Source: Phycisphaerales bacterium
GTDB lineage: Bacteria; Planctomycetota; Phycisphaerae; Phycisphaerales; UBA1924
Assembly (NCBI GenBank): GCA_029260495.1
Contig: JAJDDD010000009.1
Coordinates: 560,266 to 624,265 of the forward strand
Direction of reading: 5' to 3'
DNA: 64,000 bases
In this document: positions 45,472 through 54,182 of the stretch, piece after piece
How the letters are laid out: every line of letters begins with the position of its first letter
How positions within the stretch are numbered: position 1 is the stretch's first letter
Position numbers and translations under genes: made by a program
The notes under the pieces: model-generated
The model's input: only the letters and a program-made list of their open reading frames with translations
Told to the model about the DNA's origin: nothing
The model's database searches: none

Positions 45472-47361
45472 TTAGCCCTCGTTGAGGGCTTGCTGGTAGC
45501 GCTGCATGAGCCGACTTCGTGTGATGAGGCCGAGCACCTGTCCGCCAGCGTTGCTTGCAGGGGCAGGCGTTGGTGCAGCTGCGGTCATGACGAGGCTTGA
45601 GACATCGTGCCGGCTGAACTTGCCGAGGACGGAATCGAGGGATTCATCGGGTTCGATAGTGGGGAGATCGGTGCGGAGAAGGTCTTCGACAAGGAGAAGC
45701 GGCATGGCTTCGCGCTCGATGAGGGCGGTGCGCAGATCCTGAGCGGTGACCATCCCGAGATAGCGGCTCTCGGCGTCGACGACGACGAAGTCAACAACCT
45801 GATACTGACGGTTAAGTTCCAGGAGCTTGGAGATGGCGTCTTCCGGATGGATCGAGACATGCGGCACGGTGGGAACCTGGCGGGCCGTGATGCGGCGGAG
45901 AATGGTGAGGTCGGCGGCGGAGCCGATGAGGACGCCGCGCCGGCGCAGTTTGAGGGAGTAGATGGAGTCGTGCATGAGAATGCGCGCGACGGCGGTGGAG
46001 ACGATGGCGCCGAGCATGATGGGGAGCAGGACGTAGGGATCGCGGGTGATTTCAAAGACGATGAGGATGGCGGTGAGCGGTGCGTGGGTTGAGCCGGCGA
46101 CGACAGCCGCCATGCCGACGAGGGCGTAGGAGGCGGGTGAGCCGCCATCGGGGATGAGTCCGAGTTTTTCGAGCCCGACGCCAATGAAGGCGCCAGTGGC
46201 GGCGCCGAGAAAGAGCGAAGGCGCGAAGACGCCGCCGGAGCCGCCGGAGCCGAGCGTCAGGCAGGTTGCGACGAGCTTGGCGCCGACAAGGAAGAGCAAC
46301 ACCCACATGGTTGTTGAGATGGCGGCGCCTCCGTGGGGAGCCGCATGCGTTTCGATAGGTTGGTTGGCCGCGAGCGCATTGGCGGTGGGGTCATAGTTGG
46401 TTGGATCAAGCAGCTCTGTGATCGCGGGATAGCCGTTGCCGAAAAACGGGGGGAGGACGTAGTTGTCCGGCGAGGAGGATTCGAGCATGAGATAGCCGAT
46501 GCCGAGCGCGCCGAGGAAGAGAGCGCCAAGAACGGGCTTGAGTATGGGGTGGAGCTTGATCTTCTTCTCGAAGAGGTCTTCAGTAGCGTAGATAGAGCGA
46601 GTGAAGGCGACCGCGACGAGGCCGCAAATCAATCCGAGCAGGATATAGCTTGGAAACTCTGCGATAGTGAAGACGTAGCCTTCGTGCGAGGCGCTGATCT
46701 CGAAGACGGCGATGTTCTCGCCGGCGATGGTTTGCGTGATGGCGGTGCTGAAGACGCTAGCGACAACGATGGGAGTGAAGGTGCGCAGGGAGAAGTCGCG
46801 CAGGAGTATTTCAAGAACGAAGAAGACGCCGGCGATGGGCGCATTGAAGACGGAGGCGATCCCGGCGGCGGCGCCGCAGCCGAGAAGTGTGCCAGTCTGT
46901 TCGCGCGAGACTCTAAGAAGCTGGGCGATGCCGGAGCCGATCGCTGAGCCAATTTGAACAATAGGGCCTTCCGCGCCAGCGGAGCCACCGGAGCCGATGG
47001 AGCATGCTGAAGCCAAAGCTTTAGCCAGTGCGACGCGCAACCGAATGCGGCCACCACGGCGGTACAGGGCGTCCATGACTTCTGGAACGCCGTGGCCACG
47101 AGCTTCGTTGGCGAAGTTGTGGATAATCAAGCCTGTGAATAAAGCGCCGAGCATAGGGATGAGCGGAAGTGTCCACCATGGCCATACGTCGAGTGCTTGT
47201 GTAGCGCCTAATTCTGCTTTGTGCAGAAGCCAGAGGAATCCAACGGCGCCGAGAGCGGTGATTGTGCCGATCACGGCGCCGATCGCAATGAGATACCACT
47301 CACGGTGAAGACCGAAACGACGACCGAGGCGCTGGAGACGGGATTGGAGGGTTTCAAGCAT
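45472..47361 (-). CDS. ClC-family chloride channel/antiporter with CBS domains
   Basis: This membrane protein of about 629 residues carries the ClC signatures: GSGGSAGAEGPIVQIGSAIG (a GSGIP-type element) and GSGGSGGVFAPSLFLGAATG. There are about ten to twelve membrane helices. The C-terminal 150 residues hold two CBS domains (PHVSIHPEDAISKLLELNRQ, YLGMVTAQDLRTALIE, and near the end LGKFSRHDVSSLV, LGLITRSRLMQRY). The ATG at 47361 (MLETLQSRLQRL) is favoured over a GTG at 47406. Its 3' end lies 7 nt from rnpA, so they may be co-transcribed. Confidence 0.9.
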   Translation of the reverse strand: MLETLQSRLQRLGRRFGLHREWYLIAIGAVIGTITALGAVGFLWLLHKAELGATQALDVWPWWTLPLIPMLGALFTGLIIHNFANEARGHGVPEVMDALYRRGGRIRLRVALAKALASACSIGSGGSAGAEGPIVQIGSAIGSGIAQLLRVSREQTGTLLGCGAAAGIASVFNAPIAGVFFVLEILLRDFSLRTFTPIVVASVFSTAITQTIAGENIAVFEISASHEGYVFTIAEFPSYILLGLICGLVAVAFTRSIYATEDLFEKKIKLHPILKPVLGALFLGALGIGYLMLESSSPDNYVLPPFFGNGYPAITELLDPTNYDPTANALAANQPIETHAAPHGGAAISTTMWVLLFLVGAKLVATCLTLGSGGSGGVFAPSLFLGAATGAFIGVGLEKLGLIPDGGSPASYALVGMAAVVAGSTHAPLTAILIVFEITRDPYVLLPIMLGAIVSTAVARILMHDSIYSLKLRRRGVLIGSAADLTILRRITARQVPTVPHVSIHPEDAISKLLELNRQYQVVDFVVVDAESRYLGMVTAQDLRTALIEREAMPLLLVEDLLRTDLPTIEPDESLDSVLGKFSRHDVSSLVMTAAAPTPAPASNAGGQVLGLITRSRLMQRYQQALNEG

Positions 47362-47483
47362 CGTTGTGCAATAGCGCGCCCAAGCAGACACACGCTGTGA
47401 GCGCACAAGCTAACACTTAATGCAGCGATTTGATGTTCGTTTGAGAACGAATCTGTGAACGAACCCGTAATTGTCGCGCGGGG

Positions 47484-50156
47484 TCAGGCAGCGACGCTTG
47501 AGTCGAGCTCTTGGGCGCCTTCACCTTCGGGATCCTCAAGCGGCTTGCCTTTGGCGTCGGTGATGGGCTTGCCATCCCGATCGCGGATGATCGGGATCGG
47601 GTGGGCGGCCTCGTGCTTGGCGAGCGCCTTTTCCCATTTTGTGCGGGCGTCGTCGTCAAGCTCGGACCATTTGCCGCGCCCCCGGCATTTGGGAAATGCA
47701 GAGCAACTGAGCCACGGCCCTCGCGCGCCTGACCTGAGGTTGAGCGGCAAGTCGCACTTGGGACAAGGAAGACTGGTTTCAAGCGGGGGCGGTGTTGGGG
47801 CGAGCGGGCGACCCTGCTTGTCCGCTTTGAGAATGCCTTTGCACTCGGGATAGTTGGCACATCCGAAGAACTCGCCGAACCTGCCGGAGCGTTTGATCAT
47901 CGGACCGCCGCACTCGTGGCAGGTGACATTGGCGGGCTCGATGGGCTTGGGCTTGCCGTCGCGATCACACGGGCAGGCGTACTTGCACTTTGGATAGGCG
48001 GCGCAGGAGAGGAAGCGCCCGTTCTTGCCAAACCGGTAGACGAGCGGCCCGCCGCAATCCTCGCACTTGTATTCCTCTGGCGCCGGTTGAGTTTCAGCTT
48101 TGGCGTGGGTCATCTGCTCATGAGCGATTTCGAGCTGTTTCTCGAAGCGCACATAAAACGTATCGAGCACTTTTTTCCAGTCCAGATGTTCTTCCTCGAT
48201 GCCGTCAAGCTTCTTTTCGAGATTGCGCGTGTACGCAATCTGCATGATTTCAGGGAAGCCTTCGATGAGCTTGTCGGTGACGACTTCGCCAAGATCGGTC
48301 GCGTGAAAACGACGGGTGATCGACTCCACATACTTGCGATCCTGAATCACATGAATAATCGAGGCGTAGGTTGAAGGGCGGCCAATGCCTTCACTCTCCA
48401 GGAGCTTGATGAGCGATGCTTCGGTGAACCGAGCGGGGGGCGATGTGAATCGCTGTTGGGGCTCGATTGAGAAGGGGCGCATTTCATGGCGTTCTTCGAG
48501 CTTGGGCAGCGTCTGCTCGTCGCTGGCGGTGGGCACGCCGAGGACACGGAAGAAGCCGTCGAAAACGAGCACGCGGCCGGTGGTCTTGAAGGTGAGTTCG
48601 CGCGAGGCGTCGGCGCCGCCCTTGATGAGGACCGTGGTGGAGTCCCACTGAGCGGGCGACATCTGGCAGGCGACGAACCGATCCCATATGAGCCTGTAGA
48701 GCTTGAGCTGATCCGCGTTCAGCGCGCCTTTAATTTTGTCGGGGTCGTATGTAAGGGAAGTGGGGCGGATTGCTTCGTGAGCTTCCTGGGCTGCTTTATT
48801 TGAGGATGAGTAGACATTGGGTTTGTCGGGGAGGTATTTGTCGCCGAACGTGCTCTTGATGTGGACGCGGGCGGAGTCGATGGCTTCGCGGGAGAGATGC
48901 GTCGAGTCAGTGCGCATGTAGGTGATCAAACCAACGAGCCCGTCGCCGGAAAGTTCGACGCCTTCGTAGAGTTGCTGGGCGAGGCGCATGGTGCGCTGGG
49001 CGCCGAAGCCGAGCTTTGAGGAAGCCGCCTGCTGCAATGTTGACGTGATGAAGGGCGCGGAGGGGCGCGAGGTCGTGCGTTTTGTTTCGATCGAGTGGAC
49101 GCGGTATGGCGTCGAGGGGACGGCGTCACCTTCAACCGTTCGGATGAACTTTGCTGGGCCCTTGCCTTCTTCGTTTTCAACGAGATTGGTCTTGATATTT
49201 GTCAGGCCGGCTGCTTTGGCGATCTCGACGACGCCGGGCGAAAGATCCTTGGGATCAAGATTGTCCGGCCCGGGCTGGGAGATATCGAACTTGTCTCCTG
49301 CAATTTCTATCAACTCTGCCTTAACAGCGTTGCGATCAGCAAGCCAGGCGTTTTGGGCGCGCTGAGTCGGGGAGGCGCCCTTGTCGTCCTTTTGCGCAAG
49401 ATACTTTTCCCATTCAACGCCGAGACTCTTTGCCTTTGCTTCGTCGAGTGCGAAGCGCGCGGAGATGTTCCAGTTTTCATCCGGAATAAATGCGCGGATG
49501 GCGCGTTCACGCTCGACGACAACCCGGACTGTGACAGACTGCACGCGCCCGGCGCTGAGGCCGCGCCCGACTTTCTTCCAAAGCAGCGGCGAGACCTGAT
49601 AGCCGACAATGCGGTCAAGCACGCGGCGGGCCTGCTGGGCGTTGACTTTGTTCACGTCGATCGAATGCGGTTGTGAGAAGGCTCGCTCAATTTCAGCCTT
49701 GGTGATGGCGTTGAAGACAACGCGCTTTGCGTCGTGCGGCTCGACTCCGAGGATCGCAGCCAGATGCCAGGCGATTGCTTCGCCTTCGCGGTCAAGGTCA
49801 GTTGCGAACCAGATTTCGCTGGCGCCCTTCGCGGCGCGTTTGAGTTCGTTGACAACCTTGGTCTTGCCCGAGAGGACTTCGTAGGTGGGCTCAAAGTGAT
49901 TTTCGAGATCGACGCCGGGAACGGGGCGCTTGTCGCCTTTGGGGGACTTTGAGGGGAGATCACGAACGTGCCCGACGGAAGCGAGGACAACGTAGTCGGG
50001 GCCGAGATAGCGGTTGATGGTCTTGGCTTTGGCAGGGGATTCGACGATGACCAGATGCTTGCCCTTGGCGCTTGCGCCGGATCCAGACTTGGCGCTGGAC
50101 GCAGCCGTCTTCTTCGAGCGGGTGGTGGTCTTCTTTTTTGACTTCTTCTTGGCCAT
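47484..50156 (-). CDS. topA: DNA topoisomerase I
   Basis: TopA relaxes negative supercoils. The 890-residue protein has a Lys/Ser-rich N-terminal tail, the Toprim domain (HLVIVESPAKAKTINRYLG, then FATDLDREGEAIAWHLA), the catalytic Tyr in LITYMRTDST near residue 412, and three C-terminal zinc ribbons (CEDCGGPLVYRFGKNGRFLS, CHECGGPMIKRSGRFGEFFG, CPKCDLPLNLRSGARGPWLS). The zinc ribbons lie at about residues 700-860. The start MAKKKSKKKTTT is at 50156. Confidence 0.97.
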   Translation of the reverse strand: MAKKKSKKKTTTRSKKTAASSAKSGSGASAKGKHLVIVESPAKAKTINRYLGPDYVVLASVGHVRDLPSKSPKGDKRPVPGVDLENHFEPTYEVLSGKTKVVNELKRAAKGASEIWFATDLDREGEAIAWHLAAILGVEPHDAKRVVFNAITKAEIERAFSQPHSIDVNKVNAQQARRVLDRIVGYQVSPLLWKKVGRGLSAGRVQSVTVRVVVERERAIRAFIPDENWNISARFALDEAKAKSLGVEWEKYLAQKDDKGASPTQRAQNAWLADRNAVKAELIEIAGDKFDISQPGPDNLDPKDLSPGVVEIAKAAGLTNIKTNLVENEEGKGPAKFIRTVEGDAVPSTPYRVHSIETKRTTSRPSAPFITSTLQQAASSKLGFGAQRTMRLAQQLYEGVELSGDGLVGLITYMRTDSTHLSREAIDSARVHIKSTFGDKYLPDKPNVYSSSNKAAQEAHEAIRPTSLTYDPDKIKGALNADQLKLYRLIWDRFVACQMSPAQWDSTTVLIKGGADASRELTFKTTGRVLVFDGFFRVLGVPTASDEQTLPKLEERHEMRPFSIEPQQRFTSPPARFTEASLIKLLESEGIGRPSTYASIIHVIQDRKYVESITRRFHATDLGEVVTDKLIEGFPEIMQIAYTRNLEKKLDGIEEEHLDWKKVLDTFYVRFEKQLEIAHEQMTHAKAETQPAPEEYKCEDCGGPLVYRFGKNGRFLSCAAYPKCKYACPCDRDGKPKPIEPANVTCHECGGPMIKRSGRFGEFFGCANYPECKGILKADKQGRPLAPTPPPLETSLPCPKCDLPLNLRSGARGPWLSCSAFPKCRGRGKWSELDDDARTKWEKALAKHEAAHPIPIIRDRDGKPITDAKGKPLEDPEGEGAQELDSSVAA

Positions 50157-50325
50157 CGGTGCTCTATATGGATTGGATTCAGACCCAAAAGGTCACGGGA
50201 AGAAAGGATGTTCAACTGAAAATGTCAAGGGGCGGGCGCAGAATTCAAGTGTCTGGGGTGTCGGCTGAGGAGGCAGGCCCACTGCAGCGAAACTCAGAAT
50301 GGCCCATGAGGTCGCAAGCTGGCAC

Positions 50326-51303
50326 TTACGATCCAAATAGTTTGTTCACAATGACTTGCGCGTGTTTTTCTTGTGGCATTTCAACGCAATTCAAGATCAA
50401 GGGCTCCGGGGTGTTCATCCCTATTTCGTCGGAATCCAAATTTGATGAATCGGCAGGAGCCAGCAGCCGTCGCATCCAGGTTCTTTGGTTTTTTGCGAAT
50501 CGGCGTGTCTCGATTTTGATCTGCTCGACAGCTTTCTCGATCGACTGGCTCCCCTCAAAGCAGGGGATGAGTTGCTTGTATCCGAGCGCCTGGCGGGCTT
50601 GCAGCCCGAGTTTTCCCGCGCTGAAGAGCGACCTCACCTCCTCGATAAGCCCCGCTTCAACCATCCGTCGGACGCGATCATTAATTCGCCTGTTAATCGC
50701 GTCAGTTGGCCAGTCCAGTGCGACGAGCAGCGCGTCCGTGCGCGCGGCGCCAGCATCCCATTGGCTCTGGAGCTGGCTGATCGGGACGCCTGTCGCTCGG
50801 TAGACCTCAAGGGCCCGGATGGTGCGTCGTTCATCGTTGGGGTGAATGCGGGCGGCTGCGACTGGATCCACGCGATCAAGCTCCTCACGGCGCTCAGCAG
50901 CGGTGAGGGCTGCGAGCTGGACGCGGAGGACGTGATCAGGCTCAGGGCCTGCGAAGAGCCCCTCGAGAAGAACCTTGACGTAAAGATGGGTGCCACCCAC
51001 AACGATGGGCGTGGCGCCACGGGAACGGATGTCGTCGATCGCGGCATTGGCAAGCGCCAGCCACTCATCAGCAGAGAAGGATTCGGTCGGTTCGCGGATG
51101 TCGATGAGGTGGTGGGGGAGTGCGGCGCGTTCTTCGGGAGAGGGTTTGGCGGTGCCGATGTCCATGCCGCGATAGACCAGGAAGGCGTCTGCGGAGACGA
51201 TCTCAGCGCCGCCGTGAGGCTCAAGCAGGGCGGCGAGCTCAAAGCTCAGCTGAGTCTTGCCGCCGGCGGAGGGGCCGATGATGATTGGGAACACTCGGGA
51301 CAT
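50326..51303 (-). CDS. miaA: tRNA dimethylallyltransferase
   Basis: MiaA adds the dimethylallyl group to A37 of tRNAs reading U-starting codons. The 325-residue protein has the P-loop GPSAGGKTQLS (residues 9-19), SADAFLVYRGMDIGTAKPS, the DIREPTESFSADEW region, and VVGGTHLYVKVLLEGLF; later QALGYKQLIP and TRRFAKNQRTWMRR. The sequence begins MSRVFPIIIGPS. It is upstream of topA on the same strand, across about 170 nt, and divergent from pgk. Confidence 0.94.
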   Translation of the reverse strand: MSRVFPIIIGPSAGGKTQLSFELAALLEPHGGAEIVSADAFLVYRGMDIGTAKPSPEERAALPHHLIDIREPTESFSADEWLALANAAIDDIRSRGATPIVVGGTHLYVKVLLEGLFAGPEPDHVLRVQLAALTAAERREELDRVDPVAAARIHPNDERRTIRALEVYRATGVPISQLQSQWDAGAARTDALLVALDWPTDAINRRINDRVRRMVEAGLIEEVRSLFSAGKLGLQARQALGYKQLIPCFEGSQSIEKAVEQIKIETRRFAKNQRTWMRRLLAPADSSNLDSDEIGMNTPEPLILNCVEMPQEKHAQVIVNKLFGS

Positions 51304-51444
51304 GTGGTTTCATCAAGAGGGTCAGCGGAGCTGGGAGGTTTTTCAGAGTTTGCCCGGCGGGCACGCGTGTCTTGTAGCATGTGCCGGAGATCATGAGTCA
51401 GAGCGACACACAAAGATCACCCCAGCATCACGAGGACCACTCCG

Positions 51445-52650
51445 TTGGCCAAAAAGACGATTGACCAGATCGAAGTCTCCGGCAAGAGCGTTCTGACACG
51501 CGTGGATTTTAATGTTCCATTAGAGGATGGGCAGATCACCGATGATCGCCGAATCCGGGCAGCCTGCGCGACGATCAAGAGCATCTGCGATCGCGGCGGA
51601 AGAGCTGTGTTGATCGCGCATCTCGGCCGGCCGGCAGGGGAGGGGTATGAAAAGGACTATTCGCTGCAGGTGTGCGCAGAGCGGCTCAGTGAGTTGCTCA
51701 GCAAGCCCGTGCAGTTTCCCTCACAGGACTGTGTCGATGAAACAGCTGCTGAGGCTGTCAATGCAATGAGCGATGGGGACGTGGTTCTGCTTGAAAACCT
51801 GCGGTTTCACAAGGATGAAAAGCGCGGGGATGCGGAGTTTGCCGCAAAGCTGGGATCGTACGGCGATATCTATTGCAACGACGCTTTTGGCACGAGCCAT
51901 CGTTCAGACGCCTCAATGGTGTTGACACCGAAGTCGATGGCGGGCAAGCCGCGCGTCGCGGGCTTTTTGATTAAACAGGAGCTCATGTTTCTTTCCGAGC
52001 GACTGGAATCACCGGAACGTCCTTATGTCGCGGTGCTTGGCGGGGCGAAAGTGTCTGACAAAATCGGCGCCGTCGAGCGGCTGATTCCCAAGACCGACGC
52101 TGTGCTCATCGGCGGGGCGATGGCGTATACGTTTCTGGCTGCGATGGGGATTGAAGTTGGCGCCAGCCGAGTGGAGCGGGATCGGATCGCGGATGCGAAG
52201 CGCATGATCGAGTTGGCGGCGATCGAGTCGTGCGATCTGCATTTGCCGAAGGATCACGTTTGTTCCACAGAGTTCGCTGAGCGGGCGGGTGATATTGAGA
52301 CGTTTGATGGCGCTATTCAAGCGGGGTACATGGGGCTCGACATCGGCCCGAAAACGCAGGGGGAGTTCTGTCGGGTCATCAGCCGGGCCAGGACGATCGT
52401 CTGGAATGGGCCCATGGGGGTATTCGAGTGGATTCCATTTTCGATTGGCACCCAACAGGTGGCCGACGCGATGGCGGAGGCAACCGAGAAGGGGGCGATC
52501 TCTGTCGTCGGTGGTGGCGATTCAGCGGCGGCGGCAGCGAAGTTCAACGTAGAGCACCGGCTGACGCACGTCTCAACCGGCGGCGGCGCGAGTCTGGCGA
52601 TTCTGGCGGGCGACCCGATGCCGGCGCTGGATGTGCTGGACGAGGGATAG
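51445..52650 (+). CDS. pgk: Phosphoglycerate kinase
   Basis: PGK makes ATP from 1,3-bisphosphoglycerate in glycolysis. The protein has 401 residues: VLTRVDFNVPLEDGQITDDR at the start, LIAHLGRPAGEG, then the C-terminal nucleotide-binding GGAKVSDKIGAVERLI and VVGGGDSAAAAAKFNVEHRL, ending THVSTGGGASLAILAG. The only fitting start is TTG at 51445, giving MAKKTIDQIEVSGKSV, which matches the family. It is divergent from miaA. Confidence 0.96.
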   Translation: MAKKTIDQIEVSGKSVLTRVDFNVPLEDGQITDDRRIRAACATIKSICDRGGRAVLIAHLGRPAGEGYEKDYSLQVCAERLSELLSKPVQFPSQDCVDETAAEAVNAMSDGDVVLLENLRFHKDEKRGDAEFAAKLGSYGDIYCNDAFGTSHRSDASMVLTPKSMAGKPRVAGFLIKQELMFLSERLESPERPYVAVLGGAKVSDKIGAVERLIPKTDAVLIGGAMAYTFLAAMGIEVGASRVERDRIADAKRMIELAAIESCDLHLPKDHVCSTEFAERAGDIETFDGAIQAGYMGLDIGPKTQGEFCRVISRARTIVWNGPMGVFEWIPFSIGTQQVADAMAEATEKGAISVVGGGDSAAAAAKFNVEHRLTHVSTGGGASLAILAGDPMPALDVLDEG

Positions 52651-52722
52651 GGCGCAAGCGGTGCGCTCAGATTTGGGAGAGGGAAGAGCAGAGTCTGGCC
52701 CTGCGGCGCCTTCAAGCCGGTG

Positions 52723-53946
52723 TCAGCCTCGTTTGCCGACGAGTGTGGAGGCTTTGATCTCAACGCCCTTGAGAATACTCGAGAGGGCTTCGCGGTTGGG
52801 GGCATGGTCCATTGCGGTCGAGAGGGCAACCTTCTCGGTTTCTACGAGTTCTGCGAGGGATTGTGTGAAGCTGCGCATGCCGTCCGCTCTGGATGTGTTG
52901 ATGATTGATGGGAGGTCGCCGTCTTCCCCATCGTGGATTTTCTCTTTGACCACAGCGTTGTTGAGGAGCACTTCCGTCGCGGGAACAACGGGGACGCCCC
53001 CGGTGGCGTCTGTGTTGGCGGGGAGCAAACGCTGGGCGCAGACAGCGGCGAGAGAGTTGCTCAGAGCCGATCGCACAAAGGCATGTTCTTCATGCGGGAA
53101 AAACTCAATGATTCGTGAAAACGTCTGCATCGTGTCTGCGGTGTGGAGAGAAGCGAAGACGAGATGCCCGGTTTCCGCAGCCTGAATGGCAGCGAGGATC
53201 GTTTCGTGATCGCGAAGTTCGCCGATGAAGATGACATCCGGATCCTGCCGCACGACATGTCGGAGCGCATCCTGGAAGTTGGGAACGTCGAGTCCGATCT
53301 CGCGCTGACTGACAACAGCTTTCATGGGATGAAAGTGGTATTCGACGGGGTCTTCGATGGTGATGATGTTGCAGGCGCGGGTTTCGTTGATCCGCTGCAT
53401 CATGCAGGCGATTGTCGTTGACTTTCCCGAGCCGGTGACGCCAACCACCAATACGAGCCCTTCGTGGGCTTTATCGGTGATGTCGCGGTAGACCTGCGGA
53501 AGATGCAGCGACTCGAACGTGGGAATCTCCGGCTGGATGCGACGAATCGCTGCGTGCATGCCGCCGCCGGCGCGAAAGACATTGCAGCGGAATCGATCCA
53601 CGTTCTGTGGCGCGTCGGAGGCGTCATCATTATCTTGCGGGGTTTCGGGGATTTCTTCGTCTTTAAAATCTTTCAGCATGCCGGATCGTGACGCGATTGT
53701 CTTGGTGTCAAGGAAGGAGGAGAAGTCGATGTCCCCGTGTTCGTCGAACTTCTCGCGCATCCCCGGAGGGATAATCTCCATGAGCAGACGCTCAGTGTCC
53801 TGCTCGGTGAGGGGAGGCAGGCCGAGAGCCTTGAGCCGGCCGCCAATGCGGAATGTTGGCGCGAGCCCGACTTTAATGTGCAAGTCCGAGGCGCCGTACT
53901 GGCACATATTGAAAAGCAACTGCTTGATCGAGATATAGTGCGCCAT
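52723..53946 (-). CDS. pilT: Twitching-motility ATPase PilT
   Basis: PilT powers type IV pilus retraction. The 407-residue protein has Walker A GVTGSGKSTT near residues 168-178, the Asp box (NIITIEDPVEYHFHPMKAVV), Walker B VIFIGELRD, and the His box HLVFASLHTADT. The N-terminal PAS-like region (ASDLHIKVGLAPTFRIGGRL) is normal. An acidic, Asp/Pro-rich insertion (about residues 89-115, DFKDEEIPETPQDNDDASD) is unusual for PilT. It converges with pgk (73 nt between stops). No other pilus genes are near, but a pseudopilin lies at 35.4 kb. Confidence 0.93.
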   Translation of the reverse strand: MAHYISIKQLLFNMCQYGASDLHIKVGLAPTFRIGGRLKALGLPPLTEQDTERLLMEIIPPGMREKFDEHGDIDFSSFLDTKTIASRSGMLKDFKDEEIPETPQDNDDASDAPQNVDRFRCNVFRAGGGMHAAIRRIQPEIPTFESLHLPQVYRDITDKAHEGLVLVVGVTGSGKSTTIACMMQRINETRACNIITIEDPVEYHFHPMKAVVSQREIGLDVPNFQDALRHVVRQDPDVIFIGELRDHETILAAIQAAETGHLVFASLHTADTMQTFSRIIEFFPHEEHAFVRSALSNSLAAVCAQRLLPANTDATGGVPVVPATEVLLNNAVVKEKIHDGEDGDLPSIINTSRADGMRSFTQSLAELVETEKVALSTAMDHAPNREALSSILKGVEIKASTLVGKRG

Positions 53947-54090
53947 GTGACCCCCACAAAGGATTTGCTGGTTGGTTTTCAGAGAGCAAGCAACAGGCTA
54001 CCAGCGGCTGGCGGCGCCGTCACGAAAAAGCAGAAGCCACCTTGAAGTTGGATGGAAAAGCAGCTGATTTTGTCCATTGTGGCCGTCTGC

Positions 54091-54128
54091 AAAAAAAGGA
54101 ACGCCGCAGGATTTCTCCCGCGGCGTTC
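54091..54128 (-). terminator. Rho-independent terminator after the giant secreted protein gene
   Basis: GAACGCCGC (54099-54107) pairs with GCGGCGTTC (54120-54128) with a 12-nt loop; the minus strand continues CTTTTTTTG. Confidence 0.9.
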
Positions 54129-54182
54129 AAGGCTGAATCACAGTTCAAGCACGAGGCTCAAACTGGTTATGTCAGCAGAACC

